Shown here piece after piece: positions 45,180 to 55,236 of a stretch of 64,000 nucleotides of DNA. The translations under genes and the position numbers were made by a program. Origin of the DNA: Oceaniglobus indicus (lineage in GTDB: Bacteria > Pseudomonadota > Alphaproteobacteria > Rhodobacterales > Rhodobacteraceae); NCBI RefSeq assembly GCF_002751875.1, contig NZ_NMZM01000001.1, forward strand, positions 62,001 through 126,000, written 5' to 3'. The first letter of the stretch is position 1, and each line of letters begins with the position of its first letter. The notes beneath the pieces are model-generated. The model had not been told where the DNA came from. It ran no database searches and saw nothing but the letters and a program-made list of their open reading frames with translations.

Positions 45180-45563
45180 ATGGGCATTCTTTCCAAAGTC
45201 CTGCGCGTTTTCACCTGGTGGAACGGGCAAACCCTGAACACCCAACTCTGGACGTGGCGCAAGGGCACGAAGGTGGGTGAAGATGCGGCCGGCAACATCT
45301 TCTATCAGAACGCCGACAAGTCCCGGCGCTGGGTAATCTACAACGGCGAATCCGAGGCAAGCCGCGTCAGCCCCGAATGGCACGGCTGGTTGCATCACAC
45401 TTGGGATTCTCCGCCGACCGAAACGCCGGTCGCCCGCAAGCCTTGGGAAAAGCCCCATATCCCCAACATGACGGGCACCGATCTGGCCTATGCCCCGGCG
45501 GGATCCTTGCGGCGTTCGGACACCAAGCCCCGCTCGGATTACGAGGCTTGGTCGCCGGAGTGA
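45180..45563 (+). CDS. NADH:ubiquinone oxidoreductase NDUFA12-like accessory subunit
   Basis: A 127-residue homologue of the mitochondrial complex I subunit NDUFA12 (B17.2), found in Alphaproteobacteria and thought to help assemble or stabilise complex I. Diagnostic segments are [40 protein letters not shown] (two blocks, about 49–75) and [18 protein letters not shown]. The ATG at 45180 gives the family N-terminus ([16 protein letters not shown]). The stop overlaps the next gene's GTG start. Confidence 0.93.
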   Translation: MGILSKVLRVFTWWNGQTLNTQLWTWRKGTKVGEDAAGNIFYQNADKSRRWVIYNGESEASRVSPEWHGWLHHTWDSPPTETPVARKPWEKPHIPNMTGTDLAYAPAGSLRRSDTKPRSDYEAWSPE

Positions 45564-45979
45564 AAGCCGTTTCCATTGCTGCGTGCCGCGACGGGGTCAG
45601 GCGTGGTCTGGCCTGGTCCGCCGCCATCCTGCTGATGGCCGCGGCGCAGGTCGCGGCGCAGACCACCGAAACCAGCCGGGTCGAGGTCGGGCAGGCGCGC
45701 GGCGCCATCCTGCGCGGGCTCGACAAGGTGTCGGGCGTGGTCAGCCAGATCGACATCGCCGTGGGCGAAACGCTGGCGCTGGGGCATGTCCAGATCACGT
45801 TGGGGGAATGCCGCTATCCGGTCAACAACCCCGCGGGCGACGCGTTCGCCTGGATCGTGATCCGCGAAGCGGGGGTCGATCTGCCTCTGTTCCAAGGCTG
45901 GATGATCGCCTCGAGCCCGGCCTTGAACGCCCTCGAACATCCCCGCTATGACGTCTGGGTCATCCGCTGCAAGACCTGA
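45560..45979 (+). CDS. DUF2155 family secreted protein
   Basis: A 139-residue protein with a signal peptide (hydrophobic run about residues 17–33, likely cleavage after AQVAAQ or nearby). The DUF2155 domain is recognisable from [36 protein letters not shown]-like [39 protein letters not shown] and a closing Cys. The two cysteines (in GECRYP and VIRCK) may form a disulfide. The GTG start at 45560 overlaps the NDUFA12 stop (GTGA). The pairing with NDUFA12 is common in Rhodobacterales. Its 3' end overlaps aat on the other strand by 34 bases. Confidence 0.85.
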   Translation: MKAVSIAACRDGVRRGLAWSAAILLMAAAQVAAQTTETSRVEVGQARGAILRGLDKVSGVVSQIDIAVGETLALGHVQITLGECRYPVNNPAGDAFAWIVIREAGVDLPLFQGWMIASSPALNALEHPRYDVWVIRCKT

Positions 45980-46593
45980 GCGGGCGATGGCGGAGTCGGA
46001 CCAGCCGCATCGAAATCCGCACCTTGCGACAGTGCCGCCCGCAACAGGCGATGAAACCGCGCGCGGCTGATTTCTCGCGCGCCGAGGCTTTCCAGATGCG
46101 GCGTAAGGAACTGGGTGTCGAACAATCGATATCGGCCCTGGCGCAACCGGTCGATCAGGTAAACCAGCGCGACCTTTGACGCATCGGGCCGCCGCGAGAA
46201 CATCGATTCGCCAAAAAACGCCGCGCCGATCGAGACACCGTAAACGCCGCCCACCAGCTCGGCGCCCTCGCGCAGCTCGATCGAATGGGCAAAGCCCGCC
46301 CGGTGGAGCGCGCCATAGGTCCGCATGATGGCCGTGTTGATCCAGGTTTCATCGCGCGCGGCGCAGCCGGCAACGACGCCCGCGAAATCCTGGTCAAAGG
46401 TGATCCGAAACGGATCCTGCCGCACCCGCCGCTTCAGCGAGCGGGACAGGTGAAATTCGTTCAGCGGGAAAATGCCGCGAAACAGCGGGTCGATCCAGTG
46501 GATTTCGGCACTGTCGCGGCTGTCGGCCATCGGAAACACGCCGCTGGCGTAGGCCTGCAAGACCAGCTCCGGCGTCAAGGGCGGTGCGTGCAT
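45946..46593 (-). CDS. aat: Leucyl/phenylalanyl-tRNA–protein transferase
   Basis: Adds Leu or Phe from tRNA to the N-terminus of proteins starting with Arg or Lys, marking them for ClpAP in the N-end rule pathway. The 215-residue protein has YASGVFPMADSRDSAEIHWIDP, the FHLSRSLKRRVRQ block, DETWIN, GVYGVSIGAAFFGESMFSRRPDASKVAL (about residues 120–147) and FLTPHLESLGAREI. I chose ATG 46593 since the longer frame overlaps accC. It lies 10 bases downstream of accC. Confidence 0.93.
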   Translation of the reverse strand: MHAPPLTPELVLQAYASGVFPMADSRDSAEIHWIDPLFRGIFPLNEFHLSRSLKRRVRQDPFRITFDQDFAGVVAGCAARDETWINTAIMRTYGALHRAGFAHSIELREGAELVGGVYGVSIGAAFFGESMFSRRPDASKVALVYLIDRLRQGRYRLFDTQFLTPHLESLGAREISRARFHRLLRAALSQGADFDAAGPTPPSPAQVLQRMTQTS

Positions 46594-46603
46594 CGACACC
46601 GGG

Positions 46604-47950
46604 TCAGCCCATGTTGGTTTCAAGCCAGTGTTCGAGCCAGTGAATGTTGTAGCCACCGGTTTTCACCGCCTCTTCCTGAAGCAACGCGATGAACAGTGGC
46701 ACCGTGGTGTCGACGCCGTCGACGATCAACTCGCCCAGGGCGCGCGACAGGCGCGCGATCGCCTCGGGCCGGTCGCGGCCATGGACGATCAGCTTGCCGA
46801 TCAGAGAGTCGTAATAGGGCGGAATCCGGTATCCGTCATACAACGCCGAATCGACCCGGACCCCCAGACCGCCGGGCGCATGGTATTGCGTGATCCGTCC
46901 CGGTGACGGCGAAAAGCTGGGCAGTTTTTCGGCATTGATCCGCACCTCGATGGCGTGACCGGTCAATTTCAGATTGTCCTGGCTGAGTTCCATCGGCAGG
47001 CCGGCGGCGACACGGATCTGTTCGCGCACCAGATCGACGCCGAACACCGCTTCTGTGACCGGGTGTTCAACCTGAAGGCGCGTGTTCATCTCGATGAAAT
47101 AGAACTCATCGTTTTCATACAGAAACTCGATGGTGCCCGCACCGGAATAGCCGATGGCGGCGACGGCGTCGGCGCAGGTCTTGCCGATGCGCGCGCGCTG
47201 TTCGGCGCTGATGGCGGGGCCGGGCGCTTCTTCCAGAACCTTCTGATGGCGGCGTTGCAGCGAACAGTCGCGCTCGCCCAAATGCACGGCGCGGCCCTTG
47301 CCGTCGCCGAACACCTGAATTTCGATGTGGCGCGGCGTGGCGAGGTATTTTTCCAGATAGACTTCGTCGTTGCCGAACGCGGCCTTGGATTCCGATCGCG
47401 CCGTCTTGAACGCGCTTTCCAGATCCTTTTCGGTCTTGGCCAGCTTCATGCCACGACCGCCACCGCCGGCGGTGGCCTTGACGATCACCGGGAACCCGAT
47501 GGCCTTGGCGACCTTGTGCGCCTCTTCCAACGTGGGAACACCGCCGTCCGAGCCGGGCACACAGGGCACGCCGAGGTTGCGCATGGTTTCCTTGGCGGTG
47601 ATCTTGTCGCCCATGATGCGGATGTGTTCGGCCGATGGGCCGATGAACGTCAGCTGGTGATCTTCGACGATCTGGACGAAATTCGCGTTTTCCGACAGGA
47701 AACCGTATCCGGGGTGAATCGCCTGCGCGCCCGTGATCTCGCACGCCGAAATGATGGCGGGCACCGAAAGATAGCTATGCGCGCTGGACGGCGGGCCGAT
47801 GCAGACCGATTCGTCGGCCATGCGCACATGCATGGCGTCGGCATCGGCGGTCGAGTGGACGGCGACCGATCCGATGCCCATCTCGCGGCAGGCCCGAATC
47901 ACGCGCAGGGCGATCTCGCCCCGGTTGGCGATCAGAATTTTCTCGAACAT
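46604..47950 (-). CDS. accC: Acetyl-CoA carboxylase, biotin carboxylase subunit
   Basis: Carboxylates the biotin carried by AccB using ATP and bicarbonate, the first half of malonyl-CoA formation. The 448-residue ATP-grasp protein shows [17 protein letters not shown] at the N-terminus, [13 protein letters not shown] as nucleotide loop, the [19 protein letters not shown] block, and [16 protein letters not shown] with catalytic Glu and Arg. It follows accB after 10 bases. Malonyl-CoA made here would also be the extender for the PKS in this window. Confidence 0.97.
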   Translation of the reverse strand: MFEKILIANRGEIALRVIRACREMGIGSVAVHSTADADAMHVRMADESVCIGPPSSAHSYLSVPAIISACEITGAQAIHPGYGFLSENANFVQIVEDHQLTFIGPSAEHIRIMGDKITAKETMRNLGVPCVPGSDGGVPTLEEAHKVAKAIGFPVIVKATAGGGGRGMKLAKTEKDLESAFKTARSESKAAFGNDEVYLEKYLATPRHIEIQVFGDGKGRAVHLGERDCSLQRRHQKVLEEAPGPAISAEQRARIGKTCADAVAAIGYSGAGTIEFLYENDEFYFIEMNTRLQVEHPVTEAVFGVDLVREQIRVAAGLPMELSQDNLKLTGHAIEVRINAEKLPSFSPSPGRITQYHAPGGLGVRVDSALYDGYRIPPYYDSLIGKLIVHGRDRPEAIARLSRALGELIVDGVDTTVPLFIALLQEEAVKTGGYNIHWLEHWLETNMG

Positions 47951-47960
47951 GGGGCCTGTC

Positions 47961-48446
47961 CTATTCGACGATCATCAGGAGTGCACCATATTCCACCGGC
48001 GCGCCGTCCTCGATAAGGATGCGCTTGACCGTGCCGGCCTTCGGTGCGGGAATGTGGTTCATCGTCTTCATCGCCTCGACGATCAGCAGGGTCTGACCTT
48101 CGGTCACGCTGTCGCCGACCTTGACGAAGGGGGCGCTGTCGGGTTCGGGCGAAAGATAGACCGTTCCCACCATGGGCGAGCCGACCGCGCCCGGATGGCT
48201 TGCCGGATCGTCGTTCACTGGCGCCGGCGCGGGGGCCGCGGCCGATGCCGGAACGGGCGCGGATGCCTGTGCCGGGGCCGGCATGGCGGCATAGACGGGC
48301 GCGCCGCCGCGTCGCACGCGGACATCAAGACTGTCATCTTCGGCATATTCGCGCTTTACCCGCAGTTCGGTCAGGTCGTTTTCGCGCAGCAATTCCGCCA
48401 GCGCCTGAATGAAGGCCACGTCGGATTTGTGGGTTTCGTCTGTCAT
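47961..48446 (-). CDS. accB: Acetyl-CoA carboxylase, biotin carboxyl carrier protein
   Basis: Carries biotin between the carboxylase and transferase sites. The 161-residue protein has an N-terminal helical region (about 1–48), an Ala/Pro linker (about 52–78) and the biotinyl domain with VEAMKTMN, Lys127 being the attachment site. The Thr after the Lys replaces the commoner Met or Leu. The start at 48446 gives the family N-terminus; the open frame extends 64 residues further but lacks coding character. Confidence 0.96.
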   Translation of the reverse strand: MTDETHKSDVAFIQALAELLRENDLTELRVKREYAEDDSLDVRVRRGGAPVYAAMPAPAQASAPVPASAAAPAPAPVNDDPASHPGAVGSPMVGTVYLSPEPDSAPFVKVGDSVTEGQTLLIVEAMKTMNHIPAPKAGTVKRILIEDGAPVEYGALLMIVE

Positions 48447-48650
48447 GCTCTGTGCATCCCTTGATACGCCGCCCGTCTTGCGCGGGGGTCCAGCCGGTTT
48501 GCCCCGGTATACGTCACACGACAAAGGGATAAAAGGCGTAATGGCGCGACGGTTTCCGGACCACCCGGAATGGTGCGCGCGGGATGAACCACCGCCGCCT
48601 TGTGCCGGGAGGTCTTCACGACATGGTGTGCGCAGCAAGCGCTCGGGCGT

Positions 48651-49109
48651 TCAGCTTATCATGTCCAGTTGGTGCTTCGGCCTCGCAGCCGGGTCGAAGT
48701 TCTGCGTGTCTCTATATATCGCATGGACGGTTGTGGTCGTATCACCTTCTGCCCGTTCGATGCCGGCGGCATTGCCGGATGTCGGCGCGGGGCCGTCCTG
48801 CGCGGGGGGCGTGCGGCGTTCCATCACGTCGATGCGCAACCTCTCCAGCGGCGTTGTCTGGAATGTCGGACGCGGACCGGTTGGTGCCAGGGGGTTTTCG
48901 GCATGTGCGGGCGTTCGTGCGGCCAATATGACGCCCCGTTCGGCCCCCGTTGCGGCGGTGACCGGCCGGGCGGTCACGGTTTCCGATCCGGCGGCGGGCG
49001 TCAGGCCGCGGTTTTTCTGAACACTGCGCAACGCCGCCTGAATATCGCGCCATCCCGCTGTATCCGCCGAAGAAACGCCGCTTGTCGCAACCGGTGTGAT
49101 CGTCTGCAT
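48651..49109 (-). CDS. Hypothetical protein, low complexity, no recognised domain
   Basis: A 152-residue protein I cannot assign. It is rich in Ala, Thr, Pro and Arg, has no signal peptide or membrane segment, and looks largely disordered except for a short helix-forming block near residues 18–36 (GWRDIQAALRSVQKNRG). A very good ribosome site (GGAGG, eight bases before the ATG) and G/C-rich third positions support translation. It sits alone between accB and a divergent amidohydrolase gene. The accB start is 204 bases downstream, so co-transcription is possible but not evident. Confidence 0.55.
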   Translation of the reverse strand: MQTITPVATSGVSSADTAGWRDIQAALRSVQKNRGLTPAAGSETVTARPVTAATGAERGVILAARTPAHAENPLAPTGPRPTFQTTPLERLRIDVMERRTPPAQDGPAPTSGNAAGIERAEGDTTTTVHAIYRDTQNFDPAARPKHQLDMIS

Positions 49110-49304
49110 CTCGTTCCTCCGTCCGTTTCGCGTGACTTGAATATCCTTCCTCAAGGATAGGGTGCGAATCTTGCCAAGGTGTTAACGCCTGCCGCCTGCG
49201 GCATGGGCGGGCGTTCTTGACTGCCGATCCCCCTCTGTTAGCTTGGCCCGATCCGGTCGGGCAGATTTCGAAACCGGCCCGGCCCGTCAAGGAGAACACG
49301 CAGA

Positions 49305-50567
49305 ATGTCAGCGTCACGGCCATCGCCCGGTGCAAACCTCATGATCGATGGATCCCGCCTGTGGGACAGCCTGATGGAAATGGCCAAGATCGGCCCCGGT
49401 GTGGCAGGCGGCAACAACCGTCAGACCCTGACCGACGAGGATGCACAAGGCCGGGCGCTGTTTCGCACCTGGTGCGAGGCCGCGGGCCTGACCATGGGGC
49501 TGGACACCATGGGCACCATGTTTGCCCGGCGTGAGGGGACGGACCCCGACGCCTTGCCGGTCTATGTCGGCAGCCACCTCGACACCCAGCCGACGGGCGG
49601 CAAATACGATGGCGTGCTGGGCGTTCTCGGCGGGCTTGAGGTGATCCGCACCCTGAACGACATGGACATCCGCACCAAGCACCCCATCGTCGTGACCAAT
49701 TTCGCCAACGAGGAAGGCGCGCGGTTCGCCCCGGCCATGCTGGCGTCGGGCGTCTTTGCCGGTCTGCACGACAAGGATTGGGCCTATGCGCGCCGCGATG
49801 CCGACGGTCTGACCTATGGTGATGAACTGGCCCGTATCGGCTGGGCGGGTGACGAGGTGACGGGCGCGCGCAAGATGCATGCCTATTTCGAACTGCACAT
49901 CGAACAGGGGCCGATCCTTGAAACCGAAGGCCGCGACATCGGTGTCGTGACCGGCGTTCAGGGGCTGGCCTGGATCGAGGTCACGATTACCGGCAAGGAA
50001 AGCCATACCGGCCCGACCCCGATGGCCATGCGACGCAATGCCGGACTGGCCATGGCGCGGATCATCGATCTGGTGGATGAAGTCGCCTGGATCCACGCCC
50101 CCGACGCCAGCGGCGCGGTGGGGGCCATGGCGATTTCGCCCAATTCGCGCAACGTGATACCGGGGCGGGCCGTGTTCACGATCGACCTGCGCTCGCCCGA
50201 CCTGACCACGCTGAGCGATATGGAGCGTCAGGTGCAGGAAGGTGCCGGGGCGATCTGTCGCGACATGGGGCTGGAGGTCAGCTTTGAAAAGATCGGCGGG
50301 TTCGATCCGGTCACCTTCGATGCCGACTGCGTGGCGGCCGTGCGCCGTGCCGCCGAACGGCTGGAGTTGAGCCATATGGACCTGATCTCGGGCGCCGGTC
50401 ACGATGCGGCCTGGATCAACCGCGTCGCTCCGGCGGCCATGATCATGTGCCCTTGCGTCGATGGGCTGAGTCATAACGAAGCCGAGGAAATCACCCCCGA
50501 ATGGGCCGCGGCGGGGACGAATGTTCTGTTTCACGCCGTGGTCGAGACAGCTCAGATTCAGGAATAA
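49305..50567 (+). CDS. M20-family Zn-dependent amidohydrolase (carbamoyl-amino acid hydrolase / ureidopropionase type)
   Basis: A 420-residue cytosolic metalloenzyme that would cleave N-carbamoyl amino acids, beta-ureidopropionate or allantoate. Metal ligands and signatures are visible: YVGSHLDTQPTGGKYDGVLG (His and Asp, about residues 85–104), NEEGARFAPAM, ELHIEQGPILE, GKESHTGPTPM and SGAGHDAAWI. The exact substrate cannot be told from the family. No dihydropyrimidinase or allantoinase gene is next to it here. GGAG precedes the ATG. The small lipoprotein gene follows after 11 bases. Confidence 0.87.
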   Translation: MSASRPSPGANLMIDGSRLWDSLMEMAKIGPGVAGGNNRQTLTDEDAQGRALFRTWCEAAGLTMGLDTMGTMFARREGTDPDALPVYVGSHLDTQPTGGKYDGVLGVLGGLEVIRTLNDMDIRTKHPIVVTNFANEEGARFAPAMLASGVFAGLHDKDWAYARRDADGLTYGDELARIGWAGDEVTGARKMHAYFELHIEQGPILETEGRDIGVVTGVQGLAWIEVTITGKESHTGPTPMAMRRNAGLAMARIIDLVDEVAWIHAPDASGAVGAMAISPNSRNVIPGRAVFTIDLRSPDLTTLSDMERQVQEGAGAICRDMGLEVSFEKIGGFDPVTFDADCVAAVRRAAERLELSHMDLISGAGHDAAWINRVAPAAMIMCPCVDGLSHNEAEEITPEWAAAGTNVLFHAVVETAQIQE

Positions 50568-50578
50568 GGAGGGCCAGT

Positions 50579-50812
50579 ATGGCTTTGAAAAGAATGGTTT
50601 TTGTGATGGCGGGCCTTGCTTTGGCGGGATGCGTTCAGACCACCAGCGGGCCGTCGGCCGCAGCGATCGCGGCCTTGCCGCCGGGGGTTGATCCGTCCTT
50701 CCTGATCAAGGATGGGAACGGATGCTATGGTATCGGCATCGAGGCGACCGAACCGCAGACCGGCGTCGCCCTTGTGGATGCGACGGGTCAGCAGGTCTGC
50801 GATCCGCAGTAA
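50579..50812 (+). CDS. Small predicted lipoprotein
   Basis: A 77-residue protein with a lipoprotein signal peptide: a basic start, hydrophobic MVFVMAGLALAGC, and lipobox LAGC with Cys18 or nearby as the lipidated residue. The mature part is about 60 residues and has two more cysteines (in GNGCYG and QQVCDP) that could pair. A perfect AAGGAGG ribosome site lies nine bases before the ATG. It follows the amidohydrolase closely. No known family is recognised. Confidence 0.78.
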   Translation: MALKRMVFVMAGLALAGCVQTTSGPSAAAIAALPPGVDPSFLIKDGNGCYGIGIEATEPQTGVALVDATGQQVCDPQ

Positions 50813-50866
50813 GGCTCAAGGACGATCCTTGCCGACAAGCCGTCGTCCGCTCTCGCCGATATGAAT

Positions 50867-50901
50867 GAAAAAGGCCGCAACATCGTGGGATGTTGCGGCC
50901 T
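50867..50901 (-). terminator. Rho-independent terminator of the PRC-barrel gene
   Basis: A perfect 13-base stem AGGCCGCAACATC (50872–50884) and GATGTTGCGGCCT (50889–50901) with a GTGG loop. On the minus strand it is followed by TTTTTC, so it ends transcription of the gene at 50938–51531. It also lies downstream of the lipoprotein gene and may block read-through from both sides. Confidence 0.85.
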
Positions 50902-50937
50902 CGATCGCTTGCTTCTGTGCGTTGAACGTTCGAGAGG

Positions 50938-51531
50938 TCAGCGGGCGACGACCTCACGCAGTGTCATGTTGGGGTTTTCCAGAACGGTCACTGTCGCATC
51001 ATCGTATTGCGGCATGTTTTCCAGATCTTCCTGGGTGTATCCTTCGACGATGAAATTGTCGTTTTCCCGGTCATAGGCGAGGCGCGACATGTCCAGCGCA
51101 ACGTCGTGTTCGCCCAACCCCAGGAATCCGCCGATCCCCGCAAGCGCAACGAGATTGCCGTTCTGCAGGGCAAAATTCTCGATCTCTCCCACGTCCTCGC
51201 CGGTGGCGGTGACAAGGTTGGCGCCGACAAGGTCGCTCATCCGGGCATCCGCGATCTCGCTCCATTCGTTGTCGATCCGATCTGCCAGGTTGCCGGCCGC
51301 GATGGCGGCGTCATCGGCCAGTTCAGCGGTCGCATCGGCGGTGGAATCGGCCGCGTTTTCCAAGGCTTGGCCGGTGGTTTCCGCTGCATCCTCGATCGCG
51401 GTGCCGGCGTCCTGCATGGTGGTCGCGTCGGGGTCTTCGACCGTGGTGGTGTGGGTGTCCGCAAAGGCGGGCGCAGCGGCAAGGGCCAGCGAGGCGGTTG
51501 CCGCGAGAAGGGCGTGTCTGGTGTCGAACAT
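50938..51531 (-). CDS. Exported PRC-barrel domain protein
   Basis: A 197-residue periplasmic protein. A signal peptide is clear (residues 1–24, MFDTRHALLAATASLALAAAPAFA). Residues about 27–85 are Ala-, Asp- and Thr-rich and probably form a helix or linker. Residues about 95–195 form a PRC-barrel: DARMSDLVGANLVTATGEDVGEI followed by a second block, with LEDIENMPQYD-like EDLENMPQYDD near the end. PRC-barrel proteins in this group are stress-linked or envelope-associated, but no role is established here. GGAG lies before the ATG and a strong terminator follows. Confidence 0.83.
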   Translation of the reverse strand: MFDTRHALLAATASLALAAAPAFADTHTTTVEDPDATTMQDAGTAIEDAAETTGQALENAADSTADATAELADDAAIAAGNLADRIDNEWSEIADARMSDLVGANLVTATGEDVGEIENFALQNGNLVALAGIGGFLGLGEHDVALDMSRLAYDRENDNFIVEGYTQEDLENMPQYDDATVTVLENPNMTLREVVAR

Positions 51532-51668
51532 GGTGTTCTCCTTCGCAAGGTGGCGTTTGGAGATACAAGCCCGAACGCGACCCCTGGTTCCGTCGCATCG
51601 TCGCGCGGCGCACAGAGTCGCGGTGGTGTCGTGCGGGCCCGACCGCGTGGGGGCGGGCCCGGTGCGTT

Positions 51669-53618
51669 TCAGTCGCGGTTCATCCGATTGGCGATCAGGT
51701 CGTCCACCACATCGGGATCGGCAAGGGTCGACGTGTCGCCAAGGGTGGTGTGATCGTTTTCGGCAATCTTGCGCAGGATCCGGCGCATGATCTTGCCCGA
51801 CCGGGTCTTGGGCAGACCCGGCGCCCATTGGATCAGATCCGGCTTGGCGATCGGCCCGATTTCCGAGCGCACGAACGCTTCCAGCGTCTTGCGCAACTCG
51901 TCGGACGGTTCGACGCCGTTCATCAACGTCACGTAGGCATAGATGCCCTGACCCTTGAGCTTGTGGGGGTATCCGACCACCGCCGCCTCGGCCACGGTTT
52001 CGTGGGCCACCAGGGCCGATTCGACCTCGGCCGTTCCCATGCGGTGACCGCTGACGTTGATTACGTCATCCACCCGCCCGGTGATCCAGTAATACCCGTC
52101 GGCGTCGCGCTTGCAGCCGTCGCCGGTGAAGTAATAGCCCTTGTAGTCCGAGAAATAGGTCTTCTCGAACCGGACGTGATCGCCATAGACGGTGCGCATC
52201 TGGCCCGGCCAGCTGTTCTTGATGCACAGCACGCCCTCGGCCGGATTTTCGTCGATCTCCTTGCCGCTGGTCGGATCCAGGATGACCGGTTCGATGCCGA
52301 AGAAGGGCAGGGTGGCCGACCCCGGTTTCGTGGCGATGGCGCCGGGCAGCGGTGTCATCATGTGGCCCCCTGTTTCGGTCTGCCACCAGGTGTCGACGAT
52401 GGGGCATTTGCCCTTGCCGACCACTTCGTTGTACCAGTTCCAGGCCTCGGGATTGATCGGCTCGCCCACCGTGCCCAGCAGCTTCAGCGCCGACAGGTCG
52501 TATTTCTCGACCGGCTCCTTTCCCTTGCCCATCAGCGCGCGGATCGCGGTGGGCGCGGTATAGAACTGGTTGACCTTGTGCTTTTCGCACACCGCCCAGA
52601 AACGCCCGGCGTCGGGCCAGGTCGGCACGCCCTCGAACATCAGTGTCGTCGCGCCGTTCGCCAGCGGGCCATAGATGATATAGGAATGGCCAGTCACCCA
52701 GCCGACATCGGCGGTGCACCAGAACACGTCGCCGTCGTGATAGTCGAACGTGTATTGGTGGGTCATGGCCGCATAGACCAGATAGCCGCCGGTGGTATGC
52801 ACAACGCCCTTGGGTTGCCCGGTCGAGCCCGAGGTATAGAGGATGAACAGCGGATCCTCGGCCATCATCTCTTCCGGGGGGCAATCGTCCGACACGCCTT
52901 CCTGCATCTCGTGCAGCCAGTAATCGCATTCGGGGCGCCAGGCGATCTGTTGGCCGGTACGCCGGACCACCAGGCATTTCACGTCGTTCAGATCGTGGCG
53001 CAACGCCTTGTTCACGTTGTCCTTGAGGTTGGTCGCACGACCGCCGCGCGGCGCGCCATCGGCGGTGATGACCACGCGGGCGTCGCAGGCGTTGATCCGT
53101 GCCCCCAGCGCCTCGGCCGAGAAACCGGCGAAAACGATTGAGTGGATCGCGCCGATCCGCGCACAGGCCAGCATGGCATAGGCGGCCTCGGGGATCATCG
53201 GCATGTACAGCACGACCCGGTCGCCGCGCTTGACGCCCAGTTCCTTGAGGACATTCGCAAACCGGCAGACGTTGGTGTGCAGCTCGCGATAGGTGATGTG
53301 CAGCGCGTCGTCTTCGGGGTCGTCCGGCTCCCAGATGATCGCGGTCTGTTCGGCGCGATCCTTCAGGTGACGGTCGATGCAGTTGGCGGCGACGTTCAGG
53401 GTGCCGTCCTCGAACCACTTGATCGCGATGTTGCCGGGGTCGAACGACACCGATTTGACCGTCGTGAACGGTTTCATCCAATCCACACGCTTGCCATGCT
53501 CGGCCCAGAACGCATCGGGACCCTTGATCGACTCGGCATACATGCGATCATAGGTTGCGCGGTCCGCGTGGGAGCCGGCGGCAAAGGCGTCACTTGGCGG
53601 ATAGGTCGTGTCGGTCAT
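51669..53618 (-). CDS. acs: Acetyl-CoA synthetase
   Basis: Activates acetate to acetyl-CoA through acetyl-AMP in the cytosol. The 649-residue protein matches Acs over its full length. It has [18 protein letters not shown], the [20 protein letters not shown] nucleotide loop split at about residue 267, [10 protein letters not shown], and [15 protein letters not shown]. The lysine in SGKI is residue 609, the same number as the acetylation-controlled Lys609 of Salmonella Acs. A GGGAGAA ribosome site precedes ATG 53618. It lies 56 bases after livF, so it may be read from the transporter operon. Confidence 0.96.
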   Translation of the reverse strand: MTDTTYPPSDAFAAGSHADRATYDRMYAESIKGPDAFWAEHGKRVDWMKPFTTVKSVSFDPGNIAIKWFEDGTLNVAANCIDRHLKDRAEQTAIIWEPDDPEDDALHITYRELHTNVCRFANVLKELGVKRGDRVVLYMPMIPEAAYAMLACARIGAIHSIVFAGFSAEALGARINACDARVVITADGAPRGGRATNLKDNVNKALRHDLNDVKCLVVRRTGQQIAWRPECDYWLHEMQEGVSDDCPPEEMMAEDPLFILYTSGSTGQPKGVVHTTGGYLVYAAMTHQYTFDYHDGDVFWCTADVGWVTGHSYIIYGPLANGATTLMFEGVPTWPDAGRFWAVCEKHKVNQFYTAPTAIRALMGKGKEPVEKYDLSALKLLGTVGEPINPEAWNWYNEVVGKGKCPIVDTWWQTETGGHMMTPLPGAIATKPGSATLPFFGIEPVILDPTSGKEIDENPAEGVLCIKNSWPGQMRTVYGDHVRFEKTYFSDYKGYYFTGDGCKRDADGYYWITGRVDDVINVSGHRMGTAEVESALVAHETVAEAAVVGYPHKLKGQGIYAYVTLMNGVEPSDELRKTLEAFVRSEIGPIAKPDLIQWAPGLPKTRSGKIMRRILRKIAENDHTTLGDTSTLADPDVVDDLIANRMNRD

Positions 53619-53674
53619 GGTGTTCTCCCGTTCGGTCGGTGAATCGGCGCGCAGGCACGGCATCCGATTCGCCC

Positions 53675-54424
53675 TCAGATGGCCAGATATTCGGCCCTCA
53701 GCTTCTCGTCGTCCAGCACCTCTTGGGCGGATCCGTCATAGACCACCGATCCGGTATCCAGGATCACCGCCCGGTCGGCCAGTTTCAGCGCAGCGACCGC
53801 GTTCTGTTCGACGATCACCGTGGTGATGCCCTGATCGCGGATGATGTTCAGCGTCTTGGCGATCTCCTGAACGATGACGGGGGCCAGCCCCTCATAGGGT
53901 TCGTCCAGCAGCAATACCTTGATATCGCGGCACAAGGCGCGGGCGATGGCCAGCATCTGCTGCTCACCCCCCGACAGGGTCACGCCTTCCTGCTTGCGCC
54001 GCTCGCGCAGGCGCGGGAACAGGTCATAGACCCGTTCGATCGACCAGCCGATGGGCGGCGCGATCTGGGCCAGCTTCAGGTTTTCCTCGACGGTCAATCC
54101 GGCGATGATGCACCGGTCCTCGGGCACCAGGGCGATGCCCGCGGCGGCGGCCTGGTGCGATTTCATCTTGTGCAGCGGTTGATGGTCCAGCCAAATTTCG
54201 CCGTGCCGCAGTTCGGGGTTGGCCATGCGGGCGATGGTGCGCAGGGTCGTCGTCTTGCCCGCGCCGTTGCGCCCCAGAAGCGCCAGGATCTCGCCCTCGT
54301 GGACATTGAAGCTGATGTTCTGGACGATATAGCTTTCGCCGTAATACGCCTCGATATTCCAGACGGAAAGAAATTTGGCGGCGGTGGCGGCGTTGTTGAC
54401 GTTCTTGTCGAAGGCGGCGTTCAT
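53675..54424 (-). CDS. livF: ABC transporter ATP-binding protein, LivF type
   Basis: A 249-residue ATPase of the branched-chain amino acid/amide transporter class. Walker A is GRNGAGKTT (about residues 53–61), the signature is [15 protein letters not shown], and Walker B is [13 protein letters not shown]. An N-terminal extension of about 20 residues precedes the usual LivF start. With LivG it energises the two permeases. The gene is the last of the transporter set and precedes acs. Confidence 0.92.
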   Translation of the reverse strand: MNAAFDKNVNNAATAAKFLSVWNIEAYYGESYIVQNISFNVHEGEILALLGRNGAGKTTTLRTIARMANPELRHGEIWLDHQPLHKMKSHQAAAAGIALVPEDRCIIAGLTVEENLKLAQIAPPIGWSIERVYDLFPRLRERRKQEGVTLSGGEQQMLAIARALCRDIKVLLLDEPYEGLAPVIVQEIAKTLNIIRDQGITTVIVEQNAVAALKLADRAVILDTGSVVYDGSAQEVLDDEKLRAEYLAI

Positions 54425-54466
54425 GTTCGATCCTCGTTCCTGTCGCGCGCGGGGTGCCCCCTGCGC

Positions 54467-55225
54467 TCAGACCTGTGCTTCGCCCAGATAGGCTTCGCGG
54501 ACTTTCGGGTGACCCTTGATGTTGTCGGGCGAATCCTCGACCAGGGGGGTGCCCTGGGCCAGAACCGTGATCCGTTCCGCCAGCGAGAACACGACGTGCA
54601 TGTCGTGTTCGATGATGCACATGGTGATGTCGCGCTTGTGCTTGATCTCTTTCAGCAGATCGATGGTATTGTTGGTGTCGGCGCGCGCCATGCCCGCCGT
54701 CGGTTCGTCCAGCAACAACAGCTTGGGCTGTTGCGACAGGCACATCGCCATTTCCAGACGCCGCTTGTCGCCGCGCGACAGCGATGCGGCGTGGGCGTCG
54801 CGCTTGTCCAGCATGTTCACGTCGGCCAGCATCATTTCGGTTCTTTCGACGATGTCGCGGTCCGACAGAACGCGGCGCAGCGCGTGCAGGGCGAAGGCGC
54901 CGTCACGCTTGGCGAAGATCGGGATCATGACGTTTTCGAACACCGTCAGGTCGCCAAAGATCTCGGGCGTCTGAAACACCCGTGAAATCCCCATCTGGTT
55001 GATCTCGTGGGGTTTGCGGCCCAGCACCGATTGGCCGTCGAACATGACGCTGCCGGTGTCGGGGATCAGCTTGCCGATCAGGCAGTTCAGCAACGTCGAT
55101 TTGCCCGCACCGTTCGGCCCGATGATCGCATGAACGGTGTTTTCCGCCACGCTGAGGTTCACGTTGTCCAGCGCCTTGAGTCCGCCGAACCGCTTGCCCA
55201 CGTTCTTGATTTCGAGAAGTCCCAT
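54467..55225 (-). CDS. livG: ABC transporter ATP-binding protein, LivG type
   Basis: A 252-residue ATPase. Walker A is GPNGAGKSTL (about residues 35–44). The signature region reads LSRGDKRRLEMAM, in which SRGDK replaces the usual SYGQQ or SGGQQ. Walker B is LLLLDEPTAGMA. SRGDK-type signatures occur in urea/amide-type relatives of LivG. The start at 55225 follows a GAGGAG ribosome site made from the end of livM. The long upstream open frame is not coding. Confidence 0.92.
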   Translation of the reverse strand: MGLLEIKNVGKRFGGLKALDNVNLSVAENTVHAIIGPNGAGKSTLLNCLIGKLIPDTGSVMFDGQSVLGRKPHEINQMGISRVFQTPEIFGDLTVFENVMIPIFAKRDGAFALHALRRVLSDRDIVERTEMMLADVNMLDKRDAHAASLSRGDKRRLEMAMCLSQQPKLLLLDEPTAGMARADTNNTIDLLKEIKHKRDITMCIIEHDMHVVFSLAERITVLAQGTPLVEDSPDNIKGHPKVREAYLGEAQV

Positions 55226-55236
55226 GGTTCTGCTCC

